Source of the DNA: Sinorhizobium sp. A49
GTDB lineage: Bacteria; Pseudomonadota; Alphaproteobacteria; Rhizobiales; Rhizobiaceae
DNA: 64,000 bases
Assembly: GCF_002002725.1 (NCBI RefSeq)
Contig: NZ_MUNW01000064.1
Coordinates: forward strand, 186,001 to 250,000
Reading direction: 5' to 3'
Below the pieces are notes generated by a model. That model was not told the origin of the DNA. It worked only from the letters and a program-made list of their open reading frames with translations, and searched no databases. Positions within the stretch are counted from its first letter, which is position 1, and every line of letters starts with the position of its first letter. Shown in pieces: positions 28,259 through 37,122 of the stretch. Made by a program: the position numbers and the translations under genes.

Positions 28259-28767
28259 TTCGCCACCACATGTATCGTGCCGTCGGCCATCACCGTTCCG
28301 GAGACGATAACGCCAGTATCAATATTACGAGCCCGGATCAGATCACCGACCGCGGCGTCCTGAAGGGGCGAACCGGCCGCGCTGATGGTGAGGCCACCAT
28401 TGCTGAAGACCAGACGGACGGTGGAGCCGCGCTCGACTGCATATTGCTCGCGCAGGGCCGAGGCCAGAATGACGCGGCCGGGCAGCAGCGTGCGCTTGCT
28501 GACCTTGCCGTCGATCTCGCTCAACGTCCTGACATAGCCGTCCGTCAGATCGGGGTTGGTCACATCGACGACCTCGAGCCGGCTCGCGTCGATCGCTTCG
28601 CCGGGGTAGATCGTCTGTTTGGGGATGACCGCCGTCAGCCGTTCCGCAAAGCCTGCCGAAGGCGACAGGAAAGCGGCGGCAAGCAAAATGCCCGCCACCA
28701 CGTGCCGCGCCCCTGGCGCGGAACCGTCCTTCTGAGCTGTCATTCCAGCGGCTCGGCGAAACGTCAT
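28255..28767 (-). CDS. flgA: P-ring assembly chaperone FlgA
   Basis: Predicted 170 residues with a signal peptide ending near 'SAGFA'. The SAF domain is shown by 'VIPKQTIYPGEAIDASRLEVVDV' and the C-terminal part by 'VRLVFSNGGLTISAAGSPLQDAAVGDLIRARN' with 'GTVMADGTIHV'. It helps FlgI assemble. The ATG at 28765-28767 is chosen because GAGGGG precedes it at normal spacing; 28743 is a weaker alternative. Confidence 0.94.
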   Translation of the reverse strand: MTFRRAAGMTAQKDGSAPGARHVVAGILLAAAFLSPSAGFAERLTAVIPKQTIYPGEAIDASRLEVVDVTNPDLTDGYVRTLSEIDGKVSKRTLLPGRVILASALREQYAVERGSTVRLVFSNGGLTISAAGSPLQDAAVGDLIRARNIDTGVIVSGTVMADGTIHVVAK

Positions 28768-28784
28768 GTTTGCCCCCTCTTCCG

Positions 28785-29573
28785 TTACCTGAGGTTCTTG
28801 CTCACCGTAGCCGCCATTTCGTCCGCGGCCTGGATGATCTTGGAGTTCATCTCATAGGCGCGCTGGGCCGAGATCAGATCGGTGATTTCCTTGACCGGAT
28901 CGACGTTCGACGCTTCGAGATATTTCTGCTTGATCAGCGCGAAGCCCGGATCAGCCGGCGTGCCGACGATCGGCTCGCCAGAGGCAGGCGTCTGCTTGAA
29001 GAGGTTTTCGCCCTGCGGCTCAAGGCCCGCTTCGTTGACGAAGTTGGCGACCGTCAGCTGGCCGATTTCCTGCATCGCCGGATCGTTGCCGACGCGCACC
29101 ATGACCTGACCGGAGCTGGTGAAGGCGATTTCGGTGGCGTCCTGCGGAACCGTGATGCCGGGCACGACGGTGTAGCCGTCAATGGTGACGAGCTGGCCCT
29201 GGGCATTCTTGTTGAAGGCGCCGGCACGGGTGTAGACCGTTTCGCCATCGGGCATTTCCACCTGGAACCAGCCGCGGCCGACCAGTGCGAGGTCGTAGTC
29301 GTTGCCGGTGCTGACGAGGCTGCCCTGGATATGCAGGTTGCGCACGGCAGCCGTCTGGACGCCGAGACCGATGATCGCGCCTTCCGGAACGATCGCCTGG
29401 TTGGAGCGGTTCGGCACGCCCTGGGCGCGTTCGGTTTGATAGAGCAGGTCGGAAAACTCTGCGCGGGCACGCTTGTAGCCGGTCGTGTTGATGTTCGCGA
29501 TGTTGTTCGCGATCACTTCAAGGTTCAGCTGCTGGGCGTTCATGCCGGTTGCGGCAATGGAAAGGGCCTTCAT
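28785..29573 (-). CDS. flgG: Distal rod protein FlgG
   Basis: Predicted 262 residues. The N-terminal '[26 protein letters not shown]' rod signature, the '[25 protein letters not shown]' domain motif and the C-terminal '[35 protein letters not shown]' pattern fix the identity. It forms the distal rod. It lies between fliE (10 bases upstream) and flgA. Confidence 0.97.
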   Translation of the reverse strand: MKALSIAATGMNAQQLNLEVIANNIANINTTGYKRARAEFSDLLYQTERAQGVPNRSNQAIVPEGAIIGLGVQTAAVRNLHIQGSLVSTGNDYDLALVGRGWFQVEMPDGETVYTRAGAFNKNAQGQLVTIDGYTVVPGITVPQDATEIAFTSSGQVMVRVGNDPAMQEIGQLTVANFVNEAGLEPQGENLFKQTPASGEPIVGTPADPGFALIKQKYLEASNVDPVKEITDLISAQRAYEMNSKIIQAADEMAATVSKNLR

Positions 29574-29583
29574 GTCTCGTTCC

Positions 29584-29925
29584 TTAGATCTGCATGCGCG
29601 CGATTTCGAGGTAGGCGGTCACCACCTTGTCGCGGATCGCGATCGCGGTCTGAAGCGACTGTTCGGCGTTCATCACCGCATCGACGACTTCACGGGTATT
29701 GGCCTGGCCGCGGATGCCGTCGAGCGAGGCGCCTTCGGCCTTCTTCATGGCACCGATGGCGTCAGTCGCCATGTCGCCGAGAACCGAGGCGAAGCTCTGG
29801 GATTGCGGGGCTGCGGGGGCCGCGGCAGCTGCGCCGAAAACCGACGACGAAGAGGACGTAAGGCGGGTACCCTCGGCCTCTTTCATGACCGAAAATGCGC
29901 CGACTGAATTAATTGCGTCGATCAT
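29584..29925 (-). CDS. fliE: MS-ring/rod junction protein FliE
   Basis: Predicted 113 residues. The C-terminal half carries the FliE signature '[34 protein letters not shown]'-like pattern ('[18 protein letters not shown]'). The N-terminus is Ala/Ser-rich. It links the MS ring to the rod. Its start overlaps the flgC stop as TAATG. Confidence 0.95.
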   Translation of the reverse strand: MIDAINSVGAFSVMKEAEGTRLTSSSSSVFGAAAAAPAAPQSQSFASVLGDMATDAIGAMKKAEGASLDGIRGQANTREVVDAVMNAEQSLQTAIAIRDKVVTAYLEIARMQI

Positions 29926-30344
29926 TATTGTGATGCTCTCAACAGGTCGATTGTTTGGGAAACCAGGTCGCGCGACTGCTTGATCGTCTGCAGGTTGGCT
30001 TCATAGGCGCGATTGGCTTCGCGCATGTCGGCCATTTCAACCAGGATGTTGACGTTCGGCATCTTGACCATGCCCTTCTCGTCGGCCGCCGGATTGCCCG
30101 GATCGAACTCGATGGTGAAGTTCGAATCATCCGTGCCGAGCCGCTCGATTTCGACGAGCGACGCACCGCTGGCCCTGTCGACCTCGGCTGCAAAGCTGAT
30201 GGTCTTGCGCCGGTACGGATCGGCGCCGGGCACGTCGCCCGAGGAGCGTGCATTGGCTATATTTTCGGAAACGATGCGCAGGCGGGTCGATTCTGCCTGC
30301 AGACCGGAGGCCGAGACCTTCATGGCCGAAGTCAAAGGATCCAT
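29925..30344 (-). CDS. flgC: Proximal rod protein FlgC
   Basis: Predicted 139 residues. It shows '[24 protein letters not shown]' with the rod 'ENIAN' motif, then '[10 protein letters not shown]' and the C-terminal '[38 protein letters not shown]'-type helix. It is a proximal rod subunit, encoded 5 bases after flgB. Confidence 0.96.
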   Translation of the reverse strand: MDPLTSAMKVSASGLQAESTRLRIVSENIANARSSGDVPGADPYRRKTISFAAEVDRASGASLVEIERLGTDDSNFTIEFDPGNPAADEKGMVKMPNVNILVEMADMREANRAYEANLQTIKQSRDLVSQTIDLLRASQ

Positions 30345-30349
30345 GGTTG

Positions 30350-30730
30350 TTACTTCCGTACCGTCATGAGCATCATTCGGTGAAACGCTTTGACGAGCCC
30401 GGCACTGAGCTCGTAGTCGCGCTTGATCTCACCTGTCTTCATCATTTCCTGCTCGATCGCGACGCTGTTGCCGGATTGCTGGATCTGAACGCCGTCGAGC
30501 ATGCCGACCTCGGCCACCTGCGAGGCTTCGAGGCTCTCGGTGAAGTGGGCCTTGTTGGTGGCAGCCATCTGGATGCCGGTGTTTTGCAACACGCTTTCGA
30601 ACGGCTTGACGTCCTTGGCCTTGTAGTGCGGCGTATTCGCATTGGCGATGTTGCCGGCCACCACGTTCTGGCGGACGGTCAGCCACTGGGCCTGCCGGGA
30701 CGCGAGTTCGAAAAGCTGAATCGGTTGCAT
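30350..30730 (-). CDS. flgB: Proximal rod protein FlgB
   Basis: Predicted 126 residues starting [17 protein letters not shown], with the rod motif '[25 protein letters not shown]'. The ATG at 30728-30730 is preferred to the one at 30740-30742 because GGAG lies six bases before it and because rod proteins of this group begin this way. It is the first gene of flgB-flgC-fliE-flgG-flgA-flgI-motE-flgH-fliL-fliP. About 170 bases separate it from the unknown gene upstream, so a promoter is likely there. Confidence 0.94.
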   Translation of the reverse strand: MQPIQLFELASRQAQWLTVRQNVVAGNIANANTPHYKAKDVKPFESVLQNTGIQMAATNKAHFTESLEASQVAEVGMLDGVQIQQSGNSVAIEQEMMKTGEIKRDYELSAGLVKAFHRMMLMTVRK

Positions 30731-30903
30731 CAAAAGCTCCATGCTTGGTGATGCGAACCTAGGTCGGTAATCTTGCGTGGGACTTGTCGTCAGAAACAAG
30801 CCTGCCGCGGAGGCCGGACGCATTCGGATTGCGCACGACATTGTCCGTTGCGGATCGCGATGAAGCCGCAACGGATAAGACATCCGGAAAATGCAGTGGC
30901 TGG

Positions 30904-31461
30904 TCAGTCGGCCCGGTAGATGTCGCCGCTCGAGGTGATCATCACCCAGCGGCCATCACGCTCTTCAAGCGTCGCCAGGCGGCTGTTGTCGGGCAGGATC
31001 GAGCCGATGCGCACGATATACATGCCGGTCGTGTCCTCGATCAGAGCGCGCCCGTTGGCGACATGCATCAACTTGAAGCCGGTTTTGCCCGGGAACGGCT
31101 GTCCGAGCCCCTCCTGCGGTGCCTTACCCTCGGCGGCGGGGCCGCCACCAAGGCTTGGAACGGTTGCGGTCGTCAGATGGTCGATTGCGGCGACGGTCTC
31201 ACCGTCCATGTCGGACATCGCCAACGGCGAGACGGACATAACATTGCGCGCCGGCTTCTCCGGCAGATCGCGCGTCGACCCCTGCCACAACGGCGGCATC
31301 GTGAACTTGTCCTGGTTGAAGAAGGCATACCAGGGAAAGAAGGTCGCAAGTGCCGCCAGCATGATGCCGGTCGCGGCCAGCGCCTTGTCAATCATCGGCA
31401 TGCCGCCTTCGCGCTTGCGCTGATGGATCGTTTCGTCCGCGTCGTAATCCGTCACACCCAT
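30904..31461 (-). CDS. Unknown membrane-anchored protein between fliI and flgB
   Basis: Predicted 185 residues. A charged cytoplasmic N-terminus of about 25 residues leads to one hydrophobic segment ('ALAATGIMLAALATFFPWYAFF'). A proline-rich periplasmic linker follows, then a compact C-terminal domain with 'FKLMHVANGRALIEDTTGMYIV', 'GSILPDNSRLATLEERDGRWVM' and 'TSSGDIYRAD', a small beta-domain pattern like those of secretion-system pilot or PilP-like proteins. The ATG at 31459-31461 overlaps the fliI stop (TGATG). A homologue is at the same place in S. meliloti; function not known to me. A role as a missing FliO is possible but unsupported. Confidence 0.8.
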   Translation of the reverse strand: MGVTDYDADETIHQRKREGGMPMIDKALAATGIMLAALATFFPWYAFFNQDKFTMPPLWQGSTRDLPEKPARNVMSVSPLAMSDMDGETVAAIDHLTTATVPSLGGGPAAEGKAPQEGLGQPFPGKTGFKLMHVANGRALIEDTTGMYIVRIGSILPDNSRLATLEERDGRWVMITSSGDIYRAD

Positions 31462-32861
31462 CACCTCGGCCTCATCCCTGCAGCACCCGGCTGATTGCCC
31501 ATCGCCGCAGCTTTCAGCGCGCCGGCAAGATCGGAAAATGCGTCCTGCGTCGGCGGCTCTCCCGCCGTTTGCGTCAGAACGTCGTAGATGACAGGAACCT
31601 GTTTGATCGCCATGTCGAGATCGGGATCGCCGCCTGGGCGGTAGCCGCCGATCAGACGCAGGTCACGCGTTTCCTCGAAGCGGTGGATCAACGACTTCAG
31701 TCGCGACACCAGCTTTTCCTGGTCCGGCGTCCAGGCCTTGCGCGCCAGACGGGAGATCGATGCCAGCGGATTGATCGGCGGATAACGCCCTTCCTCCGCC
31801 AGGCTGCGTTCGAGCACGATGTGACCGTCGAGAATGCCGCGCGTCGAGTCGGCGATGGGGTCGTTGTGGTTGTCGCCGTCCACCAGGATCGAGATGATCG
31901 CGGTGATGGTGCCTGCGCCCTCGGCGCCCGGGCCTGCGCGCTCGAGCAGGCGCGGCAATTCGGTAAAGACCGAAGCGGGATAACCGCGCGCGATCGGCGG
32001 TTCGCCGGACGCGGTTGCGACTTCACGGATCGCATGGGCAAAACGGGTGACGCTGTCGACGATCAGAAGCACGTTGTCGCCGTTGTCGCGATAATGCTCG
32101 GCAATGGTGACGGCAGTCAGCGGCGCCATCTTGCGCAGCATCGGGCTTTCGTCACTGGTGGCGACGACGGCAACCGATTTGGAGAGATTGTCGCCGAGCG
32201 TGTCTTCGATGAATTCGCGCACTTCGCGGCCACGTTCGCCGACCAGCGCGATGACCACCTTGTCGAAGGCATCGGCGCGCGCCAGCATCGACAGCAGCGT
32301 CGATTTGCCGACGCCGGAACCGGCAAAAATGCCGAGGCGCTGCCCAAGGCAGAGCGGCGAAAAGATATCGATGGCGCGTACACCGGTACGAAAACCCTGC
32401 TCGACGCGCTTGCGGGTCATCGACGGCGGTGCCGTGTTGGAAATCGAACGGCGAACGTCACCCTGCAGCAGCGGGCCGAGGCCGTCGATCGGCTCGCCAA
32501 GTGCGTTGATTGCCCGGCCGCACCATTGGTCGGTCGGAGCGACGCGGAAGGCGCCCTTGCGGATGACGGTATCGTGGATGCCGATCGGGTCACCGGGCTC
32601 GATCGGGCAGACGACGACGCGCTCGGGCTCGACCCGCACCACTTCGCCGAGATGCGTACCGGTCGAACTCTTGTGGGCGACGAAGTCGCCAAGCCGCACA
32701 TGCCGCGACAGGCCGGTCACCGTATAGTGACCCGGCGAGATCGTCTGGACGTGGCCGCCCGGCGCGATCGAATGTTCGGGTTTGGCGTAGCGCTCGACCA
32801 GGCCGGCAAGGGCAGCCAGCGATGTCGATACGGCGCTCGTCTTCAGACCTTCGCGTTCCAT
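31461..32861 (-). CDS. fliI: Flagellar export ATPase FliI
   Basis: Predicted 466 residues. It shows the Walker A 'FAGSGVGKSTLLSMLAR', 'ALVGERGREVREF', the Walker B region 'NVLLIVDSVTRFAHAIREV' and 'RGYPASVFTELPRLLERAG', all typical of FliI and of F1-beta relatives. It powers substrate release in the export apparatus. The ATG at 32859-32861 has GGGAAA before it; a GTG at 32874-32876 is in frame too. flgF ends 3 bases before that. Confidence 0.96.
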   Translation of the reverse strand: MEREGLKTSAVSTSLAALAGLVERYAKPEHSIAPGGHVQTISPGHYTVTGLSRHVRLGDFVAHKSSTGTHLGEVVRVEPERVVVCPIEPGDPIGIHDTVIRKGAFRVAPTDQWCGRAINALGEPIDGLGPLLQGDVRRSISNTAPPSMTRKRVEQGFRTGVRAIDIFSPLCLGQRLGIFAGSGVGKSTLLSMLARADAFDKVVIALVGERGREVREFIEDTLGDNLSKSVAVVATSDESPMLRKMAPLTAVTIAEHYRDNGDNVLLIVDSVTRFAHAIREVATASGEPPIARGYPASVFTELPRLLERAGPGAEGAGTITAIISILVDGDNHNDPIADSTRGILDGHIVLERSLAEEGRYPPINPLASISRLARKAWTPDQEKLVSRLKSLIHRFEETRDLRLIGGYRPGGDPDLDMAIKQVPVIYDVLTQTAGEPPTQDAFSDLAGALKAAAMGNQPGAAGMRPR

Positions 32862-32879
32862 GCCGTTTCCCGTCACGCC

Positions 32880-33605
32880 TTAGCGGCTGCCACCGAGGGT
32901 CTTGATCGCTTCGCTGAGCGACCCTTCGCCGTCGCGCATCAGCGCGGTGATGTTGTCGAAGGCGCGGGTGACCATGATCAGCTGCGACATTTCCGCGATG
33001 GCGTTGACGTTGGATTCCTCGAGGAAACCCTGCATGACGCCAACATCGAAGCGATCGACGACCGGTTCTGGCTGTACCGACGGGAGCACGGCGCTGTTGT
33101 CGAGGCGCATGAAACCCTTGCTGAAGTCCGCCTGGTAGAGACCGAGCGATGCCACGGCGACGCCGTTCTGGTGCAGGGCGCCATCTGCGCCGACAGTCAC
33201 GTCGCCGCCCGAACCGTTGATCTGGATCGGTGCGCCGCCGGCGTCGAGAACCGGATAGCCGCGAATGGTCACCAGTTCGCCGGTCTCCGTCAGGGTGAAG
33301 CGGCCGTCGCGCGTCAGTGCGGGACCTGAAGGCGTGTCGATCTGGAACCAGGCATCGCCCTTGACGGCAAAGTCGAACATGCCCCCGGTGCGTGTCAGCG
33401 AACCATTGTTGGTATTGAGGAATTCTTCGCCCTTGCTGACGTAGGAAACCTTCGTCGGCTTGGTATCGCCGAGCATCTGGTTGAACTTCACTTCCGTGCC
33501 GCGGAAACCGACGGTGCCGGAGTTTGCGATGTTGTCGGCAAGGGTGTTGAGGCGCTTTTCAAGCGCCATCTGCGACGAAATCGCGACGTAAAGACCGGTC
33601 TGCAC
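32880..33605 (-). CDS. flgF: Proximal rod protein FlgF
   Basis: Predicted 241 residues, starting with GTG (33603-33605) and the sequence MQTGLYVAISSQMALEKRL, preceded by GGGGGA. It has the rod motif 'LNTLADNIANSGTVGFRG', the 'DFAVKGDAWFQIDTPSGPALTRDG' domain and the C-terminal 'LEESNVNAIAEMSQLIMVTRAFD' pattern. It is a rod subunit. The GTG start follows 2 bases after the DUF1217-type gene. Confidence 0.95.
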   Translation of the reverse strand: MQTGLYVAISSQMALEKRLNTLADNIANSGTVGFRGTEVKFNQMLGDTKPTKVSYVSKGEEFLNTNNGSLTRTGGMFDFAVKGDAWFQIDTPSGPALTRDGRFTLTETGELVTIRGYPVLDAGGAPIQINGSGGDVTVGADGALHQNGVAVASLGLYQADFSKGFMRLDNSAVLPSVQPEPVVDRFDVGVMQGFLEESNVNAIAEMSQLIMVTRAFDNITALMRDGEGSLSEAIKTLGGSR

Positions 33606-33607
33606 GT

Positions 33608-34387
33608 TCAGCGTCCCCCGAGTTTCAGACTGTTGATGGACAGGAGCAGGTCTGAAGAGATGCCGTAGCCGCTCGACGCACCGAAAACCGCGAGCGGGTC
33701 ATAACCGTCCGTTGAATTGTCGATTTCCCAAAGCGCCGTAAAGCGATCGAGAAAATCCGTCAGCTTGGCCGGATCCTGGAAATCCTTGAGATCGATTGCG
33801 GCCTCATAGGCGGCCGCCTGACGATCGACTTCGGTTCCGGCGAATTCGTTGGGGAGCTGCAGCGTTGTGCGCACCACCTGCGCCAGTGCCTCGTCGGCAA
33901 TGATGGCATAGCCGCTGTCAATCGACGGTGCCATCCGCGCGAAGTAGAGCGCAAGGCGTACGCCGGCGTTCTCTTCGCCGGCACTCTGCTCGAGCGTCTC
34001 ACGGGCGTATTTGTCGACGACACCCTTCTGGGCACGATCGAAGGACGTGGCAGCCTCGCCATGGCGGGCGAAGTTCAGCGATTCGACCAGCTGCTTGTAG
34101 CGGCTGTCGGTCAGCTTGTTGGCGAACGCATCCTCGTTGTCGACGCCTTCGCTCAGCACCTTGCGCATGAAGGCCTTGGCGTAGCCCATGTCTTCGAGGC
34201 CGTGAGCCTTGATCGCGTAGTTGTACAGCCGCGTGTCGGCGAAGAACTGGTCGATGGTTTTGATGTCGCCGATCTTCGAGAGGTAATATTCGGTCTCGCG
34301 GGCGACATCAGGTTCCTTGGCGACGCGCTCCAGCGACTTGCCCAAGTCGGCTGTGATCAGCTTGTAGCTCGTATAGGTCGTGGTCAC
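33608..34387 (-). CDS. DUF1217-type flagellar-cluster protein
   Basis: Predicted 259 residues from a GTG at 34385-34387 (V-T-T-T-Y-T-S-Y-K-L). It is soluble and mostly helical, with 'LITADLGKSLERVAKEPDVARETEYYLSKIGDIKTIDQFFAD' and repeated helical units of the DUF1217 kind. This family occurs in flagellar loci of rhizobia and relatives; I know of no established biochemical role. An upstream extension to 34483 is open (ATG) but its 32 residues look unlike the family start. It begins the flgF-fliI group and diverges from motA, leaving about 185 bases for two promoters. Confidence 0.8.
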   Translation of the reverse strand: MTTTYTSYKLITADLGKSLERVAKEPDVARETEYYLSKIGDIKTIDQFFADTRLYNYAIKAHGLEDMGYAKAFMRKVLSEGVDNEDAFANKLTDSRYKQLVESLNFARHGEAATSFDRAQKGVVDKYARETLEQSAGEENAGVRLALYFARMAPSIDSGYAIIADEALAQVVRTTLQLPNEFAGTEVDRQAAAYEAAIDLKDFQDPAKLTDFLDRFTALWEIDNSTDGYDPLAVFGASSGYGISSDLLLSINSLKLGGR

Positions 34388-34572
34388 GGTCGGATCGCCC
34401 TTAGCGGAATGAGATGGGCGCGACTGGAGAGCCGGCCATACCAAATCCTGCCCGGATTGGCTTGCGCGAACCTGTTCCATCACAATGATTCCCGAGACCT
34501 AGGCGGCCAGCCTCACACAAGGCAGAGACCTTATCCCGATAGACGAAAATGGGATCGTGACGGGTATCGAAA

Positions 34573-35451
34573 ATGAACATCATCATCGGGCTTCTTGTGA
34601 CTTTCGGCTGTATTCTCGGCGGCTACGTGGCCATGGGCGGCCATATGGAAGTCCTCAACCAGCCTTTCGAACTGCTGATTATCGGCGGCGCCGGTATCGG
34701 CGGCTTCATCATGGCCAACTCCATGAAGGTGGTGAAGGATACCGGCAAGGCCCTCGGCGAAGCGTTTCGCCACAAGGTTCCCAAGGAGCGGGAGTATCTC
34801 GATACGCTCGGCGTTCTCTACTCGCTGATGCGGGATCTCAGAACGAAGTCGCGCAACGAGATCGAAAGCCACATCGACAACCCCGAAGAATCCTCGATCT
34901 TCCAGTCGGCGCCGACCGTCCTTAAGAACAAGGAACTGACGGCCTTCATCTGCGACTACGTCCGTCTGATCATCATCGGCAATGCCCGCTCTCACGAGAT
35001 CGAGGCGCTGATGGATGAGGAAATCCAGACCATCACCCACGACAAGATGAAGTCCTACCACGCGCTGACGATCATGGGCGACGCCTTCCCGGCGATCGGC
35101 ATCGTCGCGGCGGTTCTCGGCGTTATCAAAGCCATGGGCGCAATCAGCGAAGCGCCGGAGGTACTCGGCGCCAAGATCGCAGCCGCGCTCGTCGGCACCC
35201 TGCTCGGCGTGTTCCTGTCCTACTCGATCGTCGCGCCCATCGTCGCCAACATCAAATCGGTGCGGGAAAAGCAGAACCGCCTCTACATCATCGTCAAGCA
35301 GACGCTGCTTGCCTACATGAACGGTTCGGTTCCGCAGGTCGCGCTCGAATATGGCCGCAAGACCATTTCGGCTTACGAACGTCCTTCGATCGACGCGGTC
35401 GAGCAGGAAATGATGAACCCCGGCGGCGGCAGCGAAAGCAAGGCGGCTTGA
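34573..35451 (+). CDS. motA: Flagellar stator protein MotA
   Basis: Predicted 292 residues. It has four membrane helices: '[23 protein letters not shown]' and '[17 protein letters not shown]' at the N-terminus, and '[18 protein letters not shown]' and '[18 protein letters not shown]' in the second half, with a cytoplasmic loop between. It forms the proton channel with MotB (16252-17466). It is first in motA-fliM-fliN-fliG-flhB. The ribosome site is weak (GACGGG). Confidence 0.97.
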   Translation: MNIIIGLLVTFGCILGGYVAMGGHMEVLNQPFELLIIGGAGIGGFIMANSMKVVKDTGKALGEAFRHKVPKEREYLDTLGVLYSLMRDLRTKSRNEIESHIDNPEESSIFQSAPTVLKNKELTAFICDYVRLIIIGNARSHEIEALMDEEIQTITHDKMKSYHALTIMGDAFPAIGIVAAVLGVIKAMGAISEAPEVLGAKIAAALVGTLLGVFLSYSIVAPIVANIKSVREKQNRLYIIVKQTLLAYMNGSVPQVALEYGRKTISAYERPSIDAVEQEMMNPGGGSESKAA

Positions 35452-35455
35452 TCTG

Positions 35456-36403
35456 ATGATATCAGCGACAACAACAAACGTTCATCCCTTCGACAGGAAA
35501 CTGCTGGCACGCATGACCGGCGCGCTCGGCGACGACCGCGCGATCGGCCGGGTGGCGCTCGATCTCGGCCAAGTGTTCGGCGAATTCCTTCCCGACATCT
35601 GCAAGGCGGAAACCGGTCTCGACATCGCCATCGCCTATGCGGGCTTTCGTACCGGACTTCGCAACAATCTGATCGCCGAGCTCGGAAACGGCGTGCTGAT
35701 CGGCGATGTCTCCTTGCGCAACTGGTGCCCCGACTTTCAGATCAGCTGCGACAGCCCGATCATTATCACCATGGTCGAGGCGCTGCTGGGGGCTGAGCCG
35801 ACGGATATAGAAGAGCCGCAGCCGCGCACGCTTTCCCCGATCGAAATCGACGTCGCCCAACCGATCTTGGAGAAGATTGCCGACGTGCTGCGCACCGCGG
35901 TCAACGCGCCGGGCGGCTTCGAGCCGATCGTAGCGCGCGCACAGAACAGCGCTGCACGCGGCAAGCCGGATCCTCAAGTCGAGGACGCGCATGCGGCAGC
36001 GATCGACATGACCATCGGTTTCGGTCCTGTCCTGTCGACCTTCTCGATCATCGTGCCGCAGAGCGTGCTCCTGAAGACGCAGATCGTGTTTCCGAAGGGT
36101 GCCGGCCAGCACCGCAAGCAGAAGTCCGAATGGACCGAGCAGATGGAGGAACAGGTTCGCCGCTCCGCCGTCACCATCGAGGCGCGGATCCGGCTGGAAA
36201 GCCTGACGCTCGAGACGATCAGCCGTCTCCAGGCCGGCGACGTCATCCCCTTCCACGATGCCCAGGACGTTCGCGTCGACGTGAACGCCAATGGCCGCGA
36301 TCTCTACGTCTGCGAGTTCGGCCGTTCGGGTGCGAAATATACCGTGCGGGTCAAGGATACCCACGGTTCCGAACAGGACATCCTTCGCCACATCATGAGT
36401 TAA
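35456..36403 (+). CDS. fliM: Flagellar switch protein FliM
   Basis: Predicted 315 residues, with a C-terminal SpoA domain ('VTIEARIRLESLTLETISRLQAGDVIPFHD' and 'VRVDVNANGRDLYVCEFGRSG'). The N-terminal CheY-binding peptide common in other bacteria is not obvious. FliM is more divergent in rhizobia than FliG or FliN. It sits 4 bases after motA and before fliN, as in S. meliloti. Confidence 0.93.
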   Translation: MISATTTNVHPFDRKLLARMTGALGDDRAIGRVALDLGQVFGEFLPDICKAETGLDIAIAYAGFRTGLRNNLIAELGNGVLIGDVSLRNWCPDFQISCDSPIIITMVEALLGAEPTDIEEPQPRTLSPIEIDVAQPILEKIADVLRTAVNAPGGFEPIVARAQNSAARGKPDPQVEDAHAAAIDMTIGFGPVLSTFSIIVPQSVLLKTQIVFPKGAGQHRKQKSEWTEQMEEQVRRSAVTIEARIRLESLTLETISRLQAGDVIPFHDAQDVRVDVNANGRDLYVCEFGRSGAKYTVRVKDTHGSEQDILRHIMS

Positions 36404-36463
36404 TTCGGCTCGCCGTCGACAGGCAGTAGGCCTGAGGCAAGCTTCAACTGGAATAGTTCGCAC

Positions 36464-37093
36464 ATGGCACCCAAGAAAGCACCAATCAACGAACAGGCCG
36501 CAGTCGCTGTCGGAGACATGGAACTCGACCAGGCGATCGACGATCTGCGCGGTGTTCTCAAGAAAGACACGGACGCGCCGGATGGCTTCGGCGCTGAGTT
36601 CGGCGGCGGAGACACGTTCGGCGGAACCGCCGAATTCGGCGGCGATTTCGCGGCTCCTGCCGATGGTCTCGGCGCCTTTGGCGGCGACTTCGGCTCGGAC
36701 ACTTTCGGCAGCGACCTGCAGGCTGCCCCGGCCTCCACCGATTTCGGTGGCGGCAGCAGCTTCGGTGCAAGCGATTTCGGCGCGTCGGCATTCGATGCCG
36801 GTGAAGCCGCCACCGATGCACCGCCCGGCAGCGGCATGACCGCCAATCTCGACCTGATCATGGACATTCCGATCGATGTCCAGATCGTTCTCGGCACCAG
36901 CCGGATGCAGGTATCGGGCCTCATGAACCTGACGGAAGGCGCAACGATCTCGCTCGACCGGCGGATCGGCGAACCGGTCGAAATCATGGTCAACGGCCGC
37001 ATCATCGGCCGTGGTGAAATTACCGTTCTCGAAGGCGACGACACCCGGTTCGGTGTCAAGCTCATCGAGATCAAGGGCAGCAAGAAGTCATAG
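36464..37093 (+). CDS. fliN: Flagellar switch protein FliN with FG-rich linker
   Basis: Predicted 209 residues. The C-terminal 90 residues are a normal SpoA domain ('[26 protein letters not shown]', '[17 protein letters not shown]'). The N-terminal half holds an [14 protein letters not shown] helix and then, from about residue 43 to 115, a low-complexity stretch of repeated F-G / G-D-F units ('[10 protein letters not shown]', '[10 protein letters not shown]', '[10 protein letters not shown]'). Enterobacterial FliN is only about 137 residues. It is part of the C-ring and would also contact FliH. Confidence 0.94.
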   Translation: MAPKKAPINEQAAVAVGDMELDQAIDDLRGVLKKDTDAPDGFGAEFGGGDTFGGTAEFGGDFAAPADGLGAFGGDFGSDTFGSDLQAAPASTDFGGGSSFGASDFGASAFDAGEAATDAPPGSGMTANLDLIMDIPIDVQIVLGTSRMQVSGLMNLTEGATISLDRRIGEPVEIMVNGRIIGRGEITVLEGDDTRFGVKLIEIKGSKKS

Positions 37094-37122
37094 AACCCAA
37101 TTATTGGGCGAGGGATGAATCC

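Noticed and set aside
31569-33329. 586-codon plus-strand frame opposite fliI and flgF
   Set aside because: It spans two real genes on the other strand and lacks any motif.
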